Source of the DNA: Candidatus Dietzia intestinigallinarum
GTDB taxonomy: Bacteria; Actinomycetota; Actinomycetes; Mycobacteriales; Mycobacteriaceae
Direction: 5' to 3'
DNA: 64,000 bases
NCBI GenBank assembly: GCA_019119875.1
Contig: DWWG01000160.1
Location: forward strand, 1 to 64,000
The position numbers and the translations under genes are program-made. Below the pieces are notes generated by a model that was given only the letters and a program-made list of their open reading frames with translations, ran no database searches and had not been told where the DNA came from. Positions 10,233-23,833 of the stretch are shown here, piece after piece; the first letter of the stretch is position 1, and each line of letters starts with the position of its first letter.

Positions 10233-12500
10233 ATGCCACAGATCACGGCCGTTGAGGTCGAAGACGGGGTCTTCGAGTCCGTCGCCACCATAGACAACGG
10301 TGACTTCGGTCGCCGCGAGATCCGGTTCGAGACCGGAAGGCTGGCCCAACAGGCCGCCGGTTCCGTCGTCGCCTACCTCGACGACGACACGATGCTGCTG
10401 TCGGCCACCACCGCGGGCAAGCATCCCAAGGAGCATTTCGACTTCTTCCCCCTCACGGTGGACGTCGAGGAGCGCATGTACGCGGCGGGCCGGATCCCGG
10501 GCTCCTTCTTCCGCCGCGAGGGTCGACCCAGCACGGACGCGATCCTCACCTGCCGGCTGATCGACCGTCCGCTGCGCCCGACATTCGCCGACGGCGTCCG
10601 CAACGAGGTCCAGGTCGTGGTGACCGTCCTGAGCCTGGACCCCGAGGACCTCTACGACGTGGTGGCCATCAACGCCGCCTCCGCCTCGACCCAGCTGTCC
10701 GGGCTGCCGTTCTCCGGCCCCGTGGGCGGTGTGCGGATCGCGCTCATCCCGACCGCGGCGGACCCGGCCGGCACGTGGGTCGCGTTCCCGACCGTCGAGC
10801 AGCTCTCCGACGCGGTGTTCGACATGGTCGTGGCCGGTCGGGTCGTGGGCTCCGGCGCCGACGCCGACGTGGCGATCATGATGGTCGAGGCCGAGGCCAC
10901 CGACACCGTGATCGAGAAGATCGCCGGTGGCGCCCAGGCGCCCAACGAGGACGTCGTGGCCCGGGGGCTCGAGGCGGCCAAGCCGTTCATCGCCGAGCTG
11001 TGTGCGGCCCAGCAGGCACTGGCCACCGCCGCGCCCGGCACCGCCCGCGAGTTCCCGCTGTTCCCGCCGTACCAGGACGATGCCTACGCGGCCGTCGCGG
11101 AGGTCGCGGAGGCCAAGCTCGGCGAGATCATGCAGATCGCAGACAAGCAGGAGCGCGACGAGGCGACGGACGAGCTCAAGGCCACCGTTCTCGAGCAGCT
11201 CGACGAGCGCTTCACCGACCGCCTCGGCGAAGTCGGGGCGGCCTTCAAGGCACTGACCAAGGCGATCGTGCGCAAGCGGATCCTGACCGACCACTTCCGA
11301 ATCGACGGCCGTGGCATCCGGGACATCCGCGCCCTGTCCGCCGAGGTCGAGATCATCCCCCGCGCGCACGGCTCGGCGCTGTTCGAGCGTGGCGAGACCC
11401 AGATCATGGGTGTCACGACCCTGGACATGGTCAAGATGGCGCAGCAGATCGACTCGCTCGGTCCCGAGACCAGCAAGCGCTACATGCACCACTACAACTT
11501 CCCGCCGTACTCCACCGGCGAGACCGGCCGCGTGGGATCACCCAAGCGCCGCGAGATCGGCCACGGTGCGCTCGCGGAGCGTGCGCTGATGCCCGTGCTG
11601 CCGAGCGTCGAGGAGTTCCCCTACGCCATCCGCCAGGTCTCCGAGGCGCTGGGCTCGAACGGCTCCACCTCGATGGGTTCGGTCTGCGCGTCGACCCTGT
11701 CGCTGCTCAACGCCGGGGTACCGCTCAAGGCGCCGGTCGCAGGAATCGCGATGGGCCTGGTCTCGGACGAGGTGGAGAACGAGGCCGGCGAGTCGGAACG
11801 TCGATACGTCGCGCTGACGGACATTCTCGGTGCCGAGGACGCGTTCGGCGACATGGACTTCAAGGTCGCGGGCACGGGCATGTTCATCACCGCCCTGCAG
11901 CTGGACACCAAGCTCGACGGAATCCCGTCCGAGGTCCTGGCCGGTGCGCTCACGCAGGCCCGCGAGGCCCGGCTGACGATCCTCGATGTGATGGCCGAGG
12001 CCATCGACGAGCCCGACGAGCTGAGCCCGTTCGCACCCCGCATCACCGCCATCAAGGTCCCGGTCGACAAGATCGGTGAGGTGATCGGACCCAAGGGCAA
12101 GATGATCAACTCGATCACCGAGGAGACCGGTGCGGACGTCTCGATCGAGGACGACGGCACGGTGTACATCGCCGCCACCGACGGCGAGTCCGCGCAGGCC
12201 GCGATCGACAAGATCAACGCCATCGCCAACCCGCAGCTGCCCAAGGTCGGGGAGCGCTTCCTGGGGACCGTCGTCAAGACGGCGCCGTTCGGTGCGTTCC
12301 TGTCGCTGCTGCCCGGCCGGGACGGTCTCGTCCACATCTCCAAGCTGGGCCAGGGGAAGCGCATCGCCAAGGTCGAGGACGTGGTCAATGTCGGCGACAA
12401 GATGCAGGTCGAGATCGCGGACATCGACAATCGCGGCAAGATCAGCCTGATCCCCGTGTCCGAGGACGCGGAGCCGGCCACCGAGGCGGTCGACGACTGA
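10233..12500 (+). CDS. pnp: polyribonucleotide nucleotidyltransferase (PNPase)
   Basis: PNPase is a phosphorolytic 3'-5' exoribonuclease and, in actinobacteria, also a guanosine pentaphosphate synthetase (GpsI). The 755-residue product has two RNase PH-like domains ([19 protein letters not shown] and [10 protein letters not shown] blocks), a KH domain with the GPKG loop, and a C-terminal S1 domain ([20 protein letters not shown]). The frame is open back to 10071, but [12 protein letters not shown] at 10233 matches family starts. The ribosome binding site (AGGAAT) is weak, which fits a tightly controlled gene. Confidence 0.97.
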   Translation: MPQITAVEVEDGVFESVATIDNGDFGRREIRFETGRLAQQAAGSVVAYLDDDTMLLSATTAGKHPKEHFDFFPLTVDVEERMYAAGRIPGSFFRREGRPSTDAILTCRLIDRPLRPTFADGVRNEVQVVVTVLSLDPEDLYDVVAINAASASTQLSGLPFSGPVGGVRIALIPTAADPAGTWVAFPTVEQLSDAVFDMVVAGRVVGSGADADVAIMMVEAEATDTVIEKIAGGAQAPNEDVVARGLEAAKPFIAELCAAQQALATAAPGTAREFPLFPPYQDDAYAAVAEVAEAKLGEIMQIADKQERDEATDELKATVLEQLDERFTDRLGEVGAAFKALTKAIVRKRILTDHFRIDGRGIRDIRALSAEVEIIPRAHGSALFERGETQIMGVTTLDMVKMAQQIDSLGPETSKRYMHHYNFPPYSTGETGRVGSPKRREIGHGALAERALMPVLPSVEEFPYAIRQVSEALGSNGSTSMGSVCASTLSLLNAGVPLKAPVAGIAMGLVSDEVENEAGESERRYVALTDILGAEDAFGDMDFKVAGTGMFITALQLDTKLDGIPSEVLAGALTQAREARLTILDVMAEAIDEPDELSPFAPRITAIKVPVDKIGEVIGPKGKMINSITEETGADVSIEDDGTVYIAATDGESAQAAIDKINAIANPQLPKVGERFLGTVVKTAPFGAFLSLLPGRDGLVHISKLGQGKRIAKVEDVVNVGDKMQVEIADIDNRGKISLIPVSEDAEPATEAVDD

Positions 12501-12543
12501 TCCGGAAGACAGCCGGGTCGTACAGGACCTGACCCGGCACCAG

Positions 12544-12577
12544 GAGGCACGCACCCCGGTAGCGGGGTGCGTGCCTC
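12544..12577 (+). terminator. terminator of pnp
   Basis: Perfect 15-bp stem (12544-12558 and 12563-12577) with a GTAG loop, 43 bases after the pnp stop. A short T-poor tail follows. Confidence 0.75.
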
Positions 12578-12622
12578 GGTCGTCAGTGGAGCTGGTTTCT
12601 CCGCAGAAGGGGAGCGGATACC

Positions 12623-12991
12623 GTGGAGGCCACGATTCTGGTGGATCGGTCGATCCCGGGGATCCGGGTGGTGACCGAGCAGCCGCCGTGGTGCCACAGT
12701 GCGGCCGTCGGGATCTGGATCGGTGCCGGGTCGGCGGCCGAGGGGCCCGACGAGCACGGGGCCGCCCACTTTCTCGAACACGTGTTGTTCAAGAGGACAT
12801 CGACGGCATCGGGCCGGGAACTCTCCGAGCGGATCGACCTGCTCGGCGGCGCACACCGAGCCGAGCCCGGTCGGTGGGCGCGGTCACCGACCGTGGCGGG
12901 CCGGGACGAGGACTGCGAACAGGTCATGCTGTCGTTGACCCGGATGACCCACCGCGGCGCGGCTGGGCTGATCGCCCGACCGGGCGGATAG
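12623..12991 (+). pseudogene. truncated M16 (pitrilysin/PepR) peptidase remnant
   Basis: The 122-residue product keeps the N-terminal part of an M16 zinc peptidase, including the inverted zinc motif HFLEH at 49-53 within GAAHFLEHVLFKRT. Full family members are ~430 residues; here the frame stops at 12991, 34 bases before dapB. The segment after residue ~75 is diverged, the distant third zinc ligand (Glu) and the whole second half are gone, yet a loose match to the following helix (DEDCEQVMLSL) remains. The start is intact, with AAGGGGAG ahead of the GTG. In M. tuberculosis the full-length pepR follows pnp. A short expressed protein cannot be excluded, but it cannot be an active M16 peptidase. 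Confidence 0.75.
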
Positions 12992-13004
12992 GCTTGACCG
13001 GTAA

Positions 13005-13775
<771 letters not shown>

Positions 13776-13785
13776 GTCGATCAGC

Positions 13786-14265
13786 ATGGACAGAGTCGTC
13801 AAGCCACTGGTCATGGTCCTGGCCGGACTGGGACTGTTGGTCGCGTTCGCCTATCTGATCTATCTCGGGTGGTCCATGATCACCGCCTCGGAGTACATCG
13901 CGATCCAGGGACTGGGCGTGGGGATCATCCTGCTCACGGCCGTCGGCATCTGGGCGACATGGGCGATCCTGCGTAACGGGGTCGATCTGCAGCGGATCTC
14001 CGCGGCCGCAGCGGCCGAGGGGATCGAACTGGACGTCTCGGGTCTTGCCCACCGGCCGTCCGGCCGCCTGGAGCACGAGGCCGCCGACGCTCTGTTCGAG
14101 CGGGTGAGCGCCGAGTACCAGGCCTCGCCCGACGACTGGCGCACCAACTACCGGCTCGCGCGGGCCTATGACCACGCCGGCGACCGCATCCGCGCCCGCG
14201 AGGTGATGCGGGTGGCCATGACCCTGCGCGACTCCGAGCGATCCGGGCAGGAGAGCCGATCATGA
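13786..14265 (+). CDS. conserved membrane protein (Rv2772c-like)
   Basis: A 159-residue protein of unknown function with two hydrophobic helices (about residues 8-29 and 40-62), followed by a soluble tail of about 95 residues. The tail pattern DWRTNYRLARAYDHAGDRIRAREVMRVA resembles one TPR-like helical hairpin. The position directly after dapB is the same as Rv2772c in M. tuberculosis, which argues for a conserved but uncharacterised gene. It overlaps the next gene by ATGA. Confidence 0.8.
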   Translation: MDRVVKPLVMVLAGLGLLVAFAYLIYLGWSMITASEYIAIQGLGVGIILLTAVGIWATWAILRNGVDLQRISAAAAAEGIELDVSGLAHRPSGRLEHEAADALFERVSAEYQASPDDWRTNYRLARAYDHAGDRIRAREVMRVAMTLRDSERSGQESRS

Positions 14266-14714
14266 GCACGGTCCTGGTCGTTCATCACGCGCCGTCGCCC
14301 CGGCTGCGCCGGATCCTCGAGGCCATCGAGACCGGGCTCGCCCACCCCGAGCTGGAGGGCATCGACGTGGAGTCGGTCCCGGCACTGGCCACGACCGACG
14401 ACCACGTGTTGCGGGCCGACGGCCTCGTCCTTCTCACCCCGGCGAATTTCGGGTACATGTCCGGTGCGCTCAAGCACTTCTTCGACCGCACGTATTACAC
14501 CTGCGAAGGCGCGGTGTCCGGTCGTCCCTACGCCCTGTGTGTGCACGGGGACAACGACACGTCCGGTGCCGTCAGCTCCGTCGAGAGGATCGCCACCGGG
14601 TGGGGACTGACCGCGGTGGCTCCGGCCACCGAGCTCACCGGCGAACCCGGGCGTGACCAGCTCGAGACGGTCTCCGAGATCGCCGCCACCGTCGCCGCGC
14701 ACCTTCTCGGCTGA
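14262..14714 (+). CDS. flavodoxin-like / NAD(P)H-dependent oxidoreductase (Rv2771c-like)
   Basis: A 150-residue single-domain protein with a flavodoxin-like fold: VLVVHHAPSPRLRRIL at the start (phosphate-binding loop region) and GLVLLTPANFGYMSGALKHFFDRTYY, a pattern typical of NADPH-dependent FMN reductases. Substrate and partner are unknown. Translation is probably coupled to the membrane protein upstream through ATGA, and thyX, which needs FAD and NADPH, follows 36 bases later. A functional link with thyX is only an inference. Confidence 0.75.
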   Translation: MSTVLVVHHAPSPRLRRILEAIETGLAHPELEGIDVESVPALATTDDHVLRADGLVLLTPANFGYMSGALKHFFDRTYYTCEGAVSGRPYALCVHGDNDTSGAVSSVERIATGWGLTAVAPATELTGEPGRDQLETVSEIAATVAAHLLG

Positions 14715-14750
14715 GCCCCGAGACCGCCCGTCAGCATAAGGAGCACCACC

Positions 14751-15503
14751 GTGTCCGAGCTCGTCCACCGGCAGGTCCGCATGATCGCGCACACCCAGTT
14801 CACCCCGCCCGACGATCTCGGGTGGCAGACCGATTCCGAGGGTGGTTCGGCGCTCGCCGAGTTCGCCGGCCGTGCCTGCTACCAGAGCTGGGACAAGCCG
14901 AACCCCCGGACGGCGACGAACGCGGGCTATCTGCGGCACATCCTCGAGGTCGGGCACCTGTCGGTGTTCGAGCACGCCAGCGTGACCTTCTACATCACCG
15001 GAATCTCCCGCTCGTGTACCCACGAGCTGATCCGGCACCGGCACTTCTCCTACAGCCAGCTGTCGCAGCGGTTCGTGCCCGAGCACGACTCGAAGGTGGT
15101 CCCGCCCCCCGCGATCGCCGACGATCCGGAACTGGTCGAGATCTTCCAGCGCGCCACTGATGCCTCCCGGCAGGCCTACGCGGAGCTTCTGTCCGGGCTG
15201 GAGGAACGGTTCGCGGACGTTCCCAACCCGATGCTTCGGCACAAGCAGGCACGGCAGGCCGCGAGGTCCGTTCTGCCCAACGCGACCGAGACCCGGATCG
15301 TCGTGAGCGGCAACTACCGCTCGTGGCGGCACTTCATCGGGATGCGGGCCACCGAGCACGCCGACACGGAGATCCGCGGACTGGCCATCGAGATACTGCG
15401 TCAGCTCCGGGACGCGGCGCCCGCGGTGTTCTCGGATTTCGAGATCGCCACGCTCGATGACGGCTCGGAGATCGCGGTCAGTCCGTATGTGCACGAAGGC
15501 TGA
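14751..15503 (+). CDS. thyX: flavin-dependent thymidylate synthase
   Basis: ThyX makes dTMP from dUMP using FAD, NADPH and methylene-tetrahydrofolate. The signature [13 protein letters not shown] is at residues 95-107, in the form seen in mycobacteria. The 250-residue length is normal. A GTG start at 14751 is preceded by AAGGAG. No thyA is seen in the window. The gene lies before dapA as in M. tuberculosis (Rv2754c-Rv2753c), though dapA has its own likely promoter. Confidence 0.97.
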   Translation: MSELVHRQVRMIAHTQFTPPDDLGWQTDSEGGSALAEFAGRACYQSWDKPNPRTATNAGYLRHILEVGHLSVFEHASVTFYITGISRSCTHELIRHRHFSYSQLSQRFVPEHDSKVVPPPAIADDPELVEIFQRATDASRQAYAELLSGLEERFADVPNPMLRHKQARQAARSVLPNATETRIVVSGNYRSWRHFIGMRATEHADTEIRGLAIEILRQLRDAAPAVFSDFEIATLDDGSEIAVSPYVHEG

Positions 15504-15591
15504 GCGATGTCCGCGAAGGCCCGGCTGCGACGGCCACCGGGCCCGTCCCCCGAAGTCAGGGCCGGAATCGGGATCCGTGTGGTACTGCGGG

Positions 15592-15597
15592 TACTCT
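15592..15597 (+). promoter_or_regulatory. -10 element of dapA
   Basis: TACTCT ends 8 bases before the dapA ATG, so the transcript would start at or next to the start codon (leaderless). No clear -35. Confidence 0.45.
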
Positions 15598-15599
15598 GA

Positions 15600-18745
<3,146 letters not shown>

Positions 18746-18779
18746 CCCGGGGTCGCCGGCACTCCCGGTGACCGTCGCC

Positions 18780-18817
18780 GCCAGCGCGGCTCCCGTGTGA
18801 TCGGGGGCCGCGCTGGC
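18780..18817 (+). terminator. terminator of dapA-rnj
   Basis: Stem of 11 perfect base pairs (18780-18790 with 18807-18817), extended inward by about five more pairs with one G-T wobble, loop TGTGAT. It lies 34 bases after the rnj stop. Confidence 0.75.
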
Positions 18818-18881
18818 ATCATTTCCTGTGGTTCGCGCGGCCGCGGATCGCGTGGTGCGCTTCCGCACCGTGTGGCTGCTG

Positions 18882-18909
18882 TTACCAATGGTGCCCAAGG
18901 CGTTAGAGT
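18882..18909 (+). promoter_or_regulatory. promoter of ftsK
   Basis: -35 TTACCA (18882-18887) and -10 TAGAGT (18904-18909), spacer 16. The -10 ends 7 bases before the ATG and there is no Shine-Dalgarno sequence, so a leaderless message is likely. Confidence 0.6.
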
Positions 18910-18916
18910 GACACAT

Positions 18917-21796
18917 ATGGCATCCACCTCGAGCACGCGATCCACCCGTGCCCCCGGCGGCCGACGCCCCGCGTCGAAATCCGGGTCGCAGCGGTCGACC
19001 ACGTCCGCCTCCCCGAAGTCACGGGGAGGCGGCTCGCGCGGAGGATCGGTCGTGTCGACCCCCAGGGCCGGGTCCCGGGCCACGGGACGTGGGGCGACGC
19101 GCAGCAGTGCGCGTGCCGCGTCCGCCGCACCGGAGCGGACCTCCGGCGCCTTCGGTGCCGTGGGCCGTGGCCTGCGGGGAGGATGGTCGGCGCTCGCCAA
19201 GGGCGTCGGGCACGGGGTCCGTGGTCTGGGCGGGGGAGTCGACGACGACAAGGTGGCCCCGCCGCACCGACGCGACGGCCTCGGGCTGGTGCTCATCGGC
19301 GTCGCGATCGTGTTCGCGGGAGCGGTGTGGTTCTCAGCGGCCGGCCCGATCGGGGAGTGGATCGACACCGGCATCCGAACGGTCGTGGGCACCCCGGGGG
19401 CGCTCCTTCCGCTCCTGCTCGGAGGGTGGGGCGTGCTCGTCATGGCCAGGGAGCCGCGGCCGGACGTCCACTCGCGGTGGCTCGTCGGGACCATGGTCTC
19501 GGCACTCGGCGTGCTCGGGCTGTGGCATCTCGCCGCCGGCTCGCCGGGCGACCCGGCGGGCGTCCGGTCCGGTGGGGGAGTGCTCGGCCGCATCGTCGGC
19601 GGAGGCCTCGAGGCCGGACTGTCGGTCTTCGTGACGGTTCCGCTACTGGTGTTGATCATCGCCTTCGGAGCACTGGTGATCCTCGGACGCCCCGCCCGCG
19701 AGATCCCGGGCCTGGTCCGCGGCTTCTTCGGCTGGGACGGCAGCGGCGACATCGTGGACGACTACGAGTTCGGAGACGACCACTGGGAGGACGACGCGAC
19801 GACCGCGTACCCGATTTCCGAGACGGTCGGCGAGCCCGAGCCCGAGCCCGAGACCGCCCGACCCGCGGGCCGACGCTCGGCGAAGCGTCGGGTGGCGGCG
19901 TGGGCGGACACCCCGACGACCGGTGAGACCGTGGAGATGCCCCGGGCGACCACGCCCGCGAGCACGGGGGACGACGCCCCGACCGCCGCCCCTGCCGCGA
20001 CCCGGCGGCGCGGACGCGAGACCGCCGCTCCGGCGGGGCAGGTGGATCCGGGGGCCACCACCGTGCCCACGGACGCCTCGTCCACTCGGCCGAAGTCCGC
20101 ACGTGGCGCCGCGGCGGCCACCACCGGCGGGGGGAGCGCAGCGGCGGGCGAGCAGCCGGCCGTGGACACCTCGGCGGTGCCGCAGACCAACACGCCGTCG
20201 AGCCACACCGCCTCGGACTCCGAGGGCGAGCGGCTGGATTCGCAGACCCAGCTGCTCAACGGCATCGACTATTCGCTTCCGCCGTTGAAGCTGCTCACGG
20301 CCGGCGATCCGCCGAAGGCCCGCAGCGAGTCCAACGATCAGATGATCGAGGCCATCCAGGGGGTCCTGGAGCAGTTCAAGATCGACGCCGCGGTCACCGG
20401 GTTCACCCGTGGCCCGACGGTCACCCGCTACGAGGTCGAGCTCGGCCCGGGCGTGAAGGTCGAGAAGATCACGGCGCTGCACCGGAACATCGCCTACGCG
20501 GTGGCCACGGACAACGTCCGCCTGCTGGCCCCGATCCCGGGCAAGTCGGCCGTGGGCATCGAGGTCCCGAACCTGGACCGCGAACTCGTGCGGCTCGCCG
20601 ACGTGCTCACCGACCCGGTCACGGCGAACAAACACAACCCGACCCTGATCGGTCTGGGCAAGGACATCGAGGGCGACTTCGTCACGGCGGACCTGGCCAA
20701 GATGCCCCACCTGTTGGTGGCCGGGTCGACGGGCTCGGGTAAGTCCAGCTTCGTCAACTCCATGCTCGTGTCACTGCTGGCGCGGGCGACGCCGGACGAG
20801 GTGCGGCTCATTCTCATCGACCCGAAGATGGTCGAGCTGACGCCGTACGAGGGCATCCCGCACCTGATCACGCCGATCATCACCCAGCCCAAGAAGGCCG
20901 CAGCCGCACTTGCCTGGCTCGTGGAGGAGATGGAACAGCGGTACCAGGACATGAAGTCCACCCGCGTCCGCCACATCAGCGATTTCAACGACAAGGTCAA
21001 GTCCGGGGAGATCACCACGCCTCCGGGCAGCCAGCGGGAGTACCGCCCGTACCCGTACATCGTCGCCGTGGTCGACGAGCTGGCGGACCTGATGATGACG
21101 GCGCCGCGGGACGTGGAGGACGCGATCGTGCGCATCACGCAGAAGGCCCGCGCCGCCGGCATCCACCTGGTGCTGGCCACGCAGCGGCCCTCCGTGGACG
21201 TGGTGACCGGTCTGATCAAGACCAACGTCCCGTCCCGCCTGGCCTTCGCCACCTCCTCGCTCACCGATTCGCGGGTGATCCTCGATCAGCCCGGTGCGGA
21301 GAAGCTCGTGGGTATGGGTGACGGGCTCTTCATCCCGATGGGCGCCTCGCGTCCGGTGCGTATGCAGGGTGCGTTCATCACCGACGAGGAGATCCAGGAG
21401 GTCGTCGACTACACCAAGAACCAGGCGGAGCCGGAGTACGACGAGACCGTCACCGAGGCGAAGGATGACGGCAAGAAGGACATCGACGCCGACATCGGTG
21501 ACGACCTGGACGATCTGCTCGCTGCCGTCGAGCTGGTCGTGTCCAGCCAGTTCGGGTCCACCTCGATGCTGCAGCGCAAGCTGCGGGTCGGATTCGCCAA
21601 GGCTGGTCGCCTCATGGACCTGATGGAGTCCCGCGACATCGTGGGACCGTCCGAGGGGTCGAAGGCCCGCGAGGTCCTCGTCCGACCCGAGGAGCTCGCC
21701 TCCGTGATTCACATGATCAAGGGCGGAACACCTCCGGAGGAGGCGCCGGAGGAGGCCGCGGCGCCGGACGTCCCGGTCGATTCGCCCGTGAGCTGA
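18917..21796 (+). CDS. ftsK: DNA translocase FtsK
   Basis: FtsK anchors in the division septum and pumps DNA so that chromosome termini separate before division. The 959-residue product has a basic disordered N-terminus, about four membrane helices (residues ~115-270), a long Ala/Pro/acidic linker, and a C-terminal motor with Walker [11 protein letters not shown] near residue 605 and Walker [12 protein letters not shown] winged-helix gamma domain ([20 protein letters not shown]) that reads KOPS sites ends the protein. The ATG at 18917 fits both the promoter position and the family start; the frame upstream to 18797 is not coding. Confidence 0.96.
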   Translation: MASTSSTRSTRAPGGRRPASKSGSQRSTTSASPKSRGGGSRGGSVVSTPRAGSRATGRGATRSSARAASAAPERTSGAFGAVGRGLRGGWSALAKGVGHGVRGLGGGVDDDKVAPPHRRDGLGLVLIGVAIVFAGAVWFSAAGPIGEWIDTGIRTVVGTPGALLPLLLGGWGVLVMAREPRPDVHSRWLVGTMVSALGVLGLWHLAAGSPGDPAGVRSGGGVLGRIVGGGLEAGLSVFVTVPLLVLIIAFGALVILGRPAREIPGLVRGFFGWDGSGDIVDDYEFGDDHWEDDATTAYPISETVGEPEPEPETARPAGRRSAKRRVAAWADTPTTGETVEMPRATTPASTGDDAPTAAPAATRRRGRETAAPAGQVDPGATTVPTDASSTRPKSARGAAAATTGGGSAAAGEQPAVDTSAVPQTNTPSSHTASDSEGERLDSQTQLLNGIDYSLPPLKLLTAGDPPKARSESNDQMIEAIQGVLEQFKIDAAVTGFTRGPTVTRYEVELGPGVKVEKITALHRNIAYAVATDNVRLLAPIPGKSAVGIEVPNLDRELVRLADVLTDPVTANKHNPTLIGLGKDIEGDFVTADLAKMPHLLVAGSTGSGKSSFVNSMLVSLLARATPDEVRLILIDPKMVELTPYEGIPHLITPIITQPKKAAAALAWLVEEMEQRYQDMKSTRVRHISDFNDKVKSGEITTPPGSQREYRPYPYIVAVVDELADLMMTAPRDVEDAIVRITQKARAAGIHLVLATQRPSVDVVTGLIKTNVPSRLAFATSSLTDSRVILDQPGAEKLVGMGDGLFIPMGASRPVRMQGAFITDEEIQEVVDYTKNQAEPEYDETVTEAKDDGKKDIDADIGDDLDDLLAAVELVVSSQFGSTSMLQRKLRVGFAKAGRLMDLMESRDIVGPSEGSKAREVLVRPEELASVIHMIKGGTPPEEAPEEAAAPDVPVDSPVS

Positions 21797-21865
21797 GTCC
21801 GGCTCGACCCCGGCCCGGCCGTGCCCCGGACGGAACCGCCCCCGGGCGCGGCCGGGGCCTCGTCG

Positions 21866-22147
21866 TCAGGCGAGGGCCCCGTAGACGGGCATCCATCCCC
21901 GGATGGTGATCTCGGAGACGAAGCCCTTGACGCAGTGCGGGTCACCGTCGACCAGGGAGCGGGCGGCCTCGTCGTCGTCGGCCTCGACCAGGAGCAGCGC
22001 CCCGGAGCCGTCCACGAACGGCCCCACGGTGACGATCGTCCCGTCGGCGACCCTGGCGGCCAGCCACTCCCGGTGTGCGGGCTTGTTCGCCTCTCGGCCC
22101 TCGGTCTGGGCGGCCTCGTAGCGATAGGTGACGGCGAAGAGCGCCAT
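21866..22147 (-). CDS. YciI-like protein
   Basis: A 93-residue protein of the YciI superfamily, a ferredoxin-like fold. The pattern KPAHREWLAARVADGTIVTVGPF with the conserved His and the GPF strand, and GDPHCVKGFVSEITIRGW, is typical. The function of this family is mostly unknown; some members have lactonase or dehydrochlorinase-like roles. GAGGGAG precedes the ATG. It converges with ftsK across 69 bases of GC-rich sequence that may fold, and diverges from pgsA. Confidence 0.85.
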   Translation of the reverse strand: MALFAVTYRYEAAQTEGREANKPAHREWLAARVADGTIVTVGPFVDGSGALLLVEADDDEAARSLVDGDPHCVKGFVSEITIRGWMPVYGALA

Positions 22148-22212
22148 GGTGTTTCTCCCTCTGGTCCGGGGTGGGCATGTCGTGCTGGCAAGGTTATGTC
22201 GTAGGGCATCGC

Positions 22213-22218
22213 TAAGCT
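22213..22218 (+). promoter_or_regulatory. -10 element of pgsA operon
   Basis: TAAGCT ends 6 bases before the pgsA GTG. No Shine-Dalgarno sequence, so probably leaderless. No clear -35. Confidence 0.5.
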
Positions 22219-22224
22219 GAGCTG

Positions 22225-22812
22225 GTGACTATCTCCACGACCGGCAAGGGCAAGCCCACTGCCGAGGTCCCCGTCCTCAACATCGCGAACCTCCTCACGA
22301 TGCTGCGAATCGTGCTGGTCCCGGTGTTCGTCGTCGTGTTCTTCGTCGCCGGGGCGGAGAACCCGTGGTGGCGGGTGGGGGCGTTCGCCGTCTTCGCGAT
22401 CGCGATGATGACCGACTATGTGGACGGCTATCTGGCCCGCCGGCTCGGCCTGGTCACCGATTTCGGCAAGATCGCCGATCCGATCGCGGACAAGGCCCTC
22501 ATGGCGGCCGCGATGATCTCGCTCTCGGTCGTCGGCGAACTGTACTGGTGGGTGACGGCCGTCATCCTGGTGCGCGAGATCGGCATCACCGTGTGGCGGT
22601 TCTTCGGGGTGGACCACGTGGTGGCCGCGAGCAGGGGCGGCAAGCTCAAGACCGTCACCCAGACCCTGGGCGTGGGCCTGTTGATCCTTCCGCTGCCGTA
22701 CTGGGTGTGGCCGCTGGAGTGGCTCGTCATGGGCGTGGCCGTGGTCCTGACCGTGTACACGGGGGTCGACTACGTGGTCAAGGCGCGGCAGGCCGGGGCG
22801 CGGGGGCGATGA
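22225..22812 (+). CDS. pgsA: CDP-diacylglycerol-glycerol-3-phosphate phosphatidyltransferase
   Basis: A CDP-alcohol phosphatidyltransferase in the membrane that makes phosphatidylglycerophosphate from CDP-diacylglycerol. The full catalytic motif DG-x2-AR-x8-G-x3-D-x3-D is present in DYVDGYLARRLG and FGKIADPIADK. It has 195 residues with about five membrane helices. It corresponds to M. tuberculosis Rv2746c (PgsA3), and its operon with pncC and clgR is shared. A GTG start follows the -10 element directly. Confidence 0.94.
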   Translation: MTISTTGKGKPTAEVPVLNIANLLTMLRIVLVPVFVVVFFVAGAENPWWRVGAFAVFAIAMMTDYVDGYLARRLGLVTDFGKIADPIADKALMAAAMISLSVVGELYWWVTAVILVREIGITVWRFFGVDHVVAASRGGKLKTVTQTLGVGLLILPLPYWVWPLEWLVMGVAVVLTVYTGVDYVVKARQAGARGR

Positions 22813-23351
22813 GGGTGCCCGGTGGCGCCGATGCTCCCGGGGCCCCGTCCCCGGCGGCCGAGCTCGTCGCGGCGCTCAGGGCGCGCGACTGGACGGTCGC
22901 CACGGCGGAGTCGTTGACCGCCGGTCTGGTGGCGGCCACGATCGCCGACGTCCCCGGCGCGAGTGCCGTGCTGCGGGGCGGGTTGGTGGTCTACGCGACC
23001 GACCTCAAGCACGCGCTCGCGGATGTACCCGAGGAGATCCTGGCGCGCTTCGGCGCGGTGTCGGCACAGACCGCCCGGGCGCTCGCCGTCGGTGCGGCCG
23101 CGCGGTGCGGGGCGAGCGTGGGGATCGGGTTGACCGGCGTGGCCGGCCCGGATGAGCAGGAGGGACGGCCGGTCGGCACGGTGTACGTGGGGGTGAGTGT
23201 GCCGGGTCGCCCGCCGTGGGCGGAGCGACTGGCGCTGGAGGGCGACCGTGGCCGCATCCGCGAGGGTGCGTGCGTCGCGGCGATGGAGATGGTGACCGAG
23301 GTGGCGAGGACCCCCGCGGAGGGCGAGCCGGAAGGGAGACCGGGCCGATGA
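22809..23351 (+). CDS. pncC: nicotinamide-nucleotide amidohydrolase, CinA C-terminal domain protein
   Basis: A 180-residue protein of the CinA C-terminal (PncC) family, which deamidates NMN to NaMN in pyridine nucleotide recycling. It shows [21 protein letters not shown] and [22 protein letters not shown], the two hallmark blocks. The molybdopterin-binding N-terminal half of full CinA is absent, the common stand-alone arrangement in actinobacteria. It overlaps pgsA and clgR by ATGA on both sides. Confidence 0.93.
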   Translation: MRVPGGADAPGAPSPAAELVAALRARDWTVATAESLTAGLVAATIADVPGASAVLRGGLVVYATDLKHALADVPEEILARFGAVSAQTARALAVGAAARCGASVGIGLTGVAGPDEQEGRPVGTVYVGVSVPGRPPWAERLALEGDRGRIREGACVAAMEMVTEVARTPAEGEPEGRPGR

Positions 23352-23734
23352 GCACCGGTACGAAGATCACGACGACGCCGTCGGGAACGAATTCCGGGGA
23401 CGAGGCGTTGTACCCGGTGATGCCGAACATCCAGATGACCACGCTGCCCCGCCCCGACCAGCCCGGTGGTACCCCGCTGCTGCGAGAGACCCTCGGCTCG
23501 GTCCTGCGCGGCCTCCGCGGAGAGTCCGGTCGGACGCTGCGTGATGTCGCGGATACGGCACGGGTCAGCCCCGGTTACCTCTCGGAGATCGAGCGCGGTC
23601 GCAAGGAGGCCTCGAGCGAACTGCTCGCCTCGATCTCGGATGCCCTGGAGGTGTCGCTCGGCGAGATCCTGATCCGGGCGGCGCTGGAGGTCTCGCCTCC
23701 GGGCACCTTCACCGAGCCCGTGCTCGCCGCCTGA
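23348..23734 (+). CDS. clgR: XRE-family regulator ClgR
   Basis: ClgR is an actinobacterial helix-turn-helix activator of clp protease genes and stress genes. The 128-residue product carries the HTH at about residues 50-105 ([25 protein letters not shown]). It ends in LAA; C-terminal alanines are known to mark Streptomyces ClgR for ClpP-dependent turnover, so the same control is likely. It is the last gene of pgsA-pncC-clgR, overlapping pncC by ATGA. pspA follows after 99 bases. Confidence 0.93.
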   Translation: MSTGTKITTTPSGTNSGDEALYPVMPNIQMTTLPRPDQPGGTPLLRETLGSVLRGLRGESGRTLRDVADTARVSPGYLSEIERGRKEASSELLASISDALEVSLGEILIRAALEVSPPGTFTEPVLAA

Positions 23735-23775
23735 ACCCACGCCCGGGAGGACTCCCGGTGGTCCCATCACGGCGG

Positions 23776-23799
23776 GGTTCGGTACCGTGGTACAGACCC
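23776..23799 (+). promoter_or_regulatory. dyad in pspA promoter, possible ClgR operator
   Basis: Imperfect inverted repeat centred on GTACC-gt-GGTAC (23782-23793), with 10 of 12 positions pairing over 24 bases. A -10-like TACCGT lies inside it at 23783-23788. Position is right for a regulator site; ClgR as owner is a guess. Confidence 0.4.
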
Positions 23800-23833
23800 G
23801 TCGTCCGAATCGGCAGAAGGACACTACGCAGCG

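Noticed and set aside
9297-11492. Long minus-strand open frame (731 codons) opposite ribF, rpsO and pnp
   Set aside because: It is the mirror of GC-rich coding sequence: His/Gly/Arg/Asp-heavy composition, no family pattern, spans three genes on the other strand.
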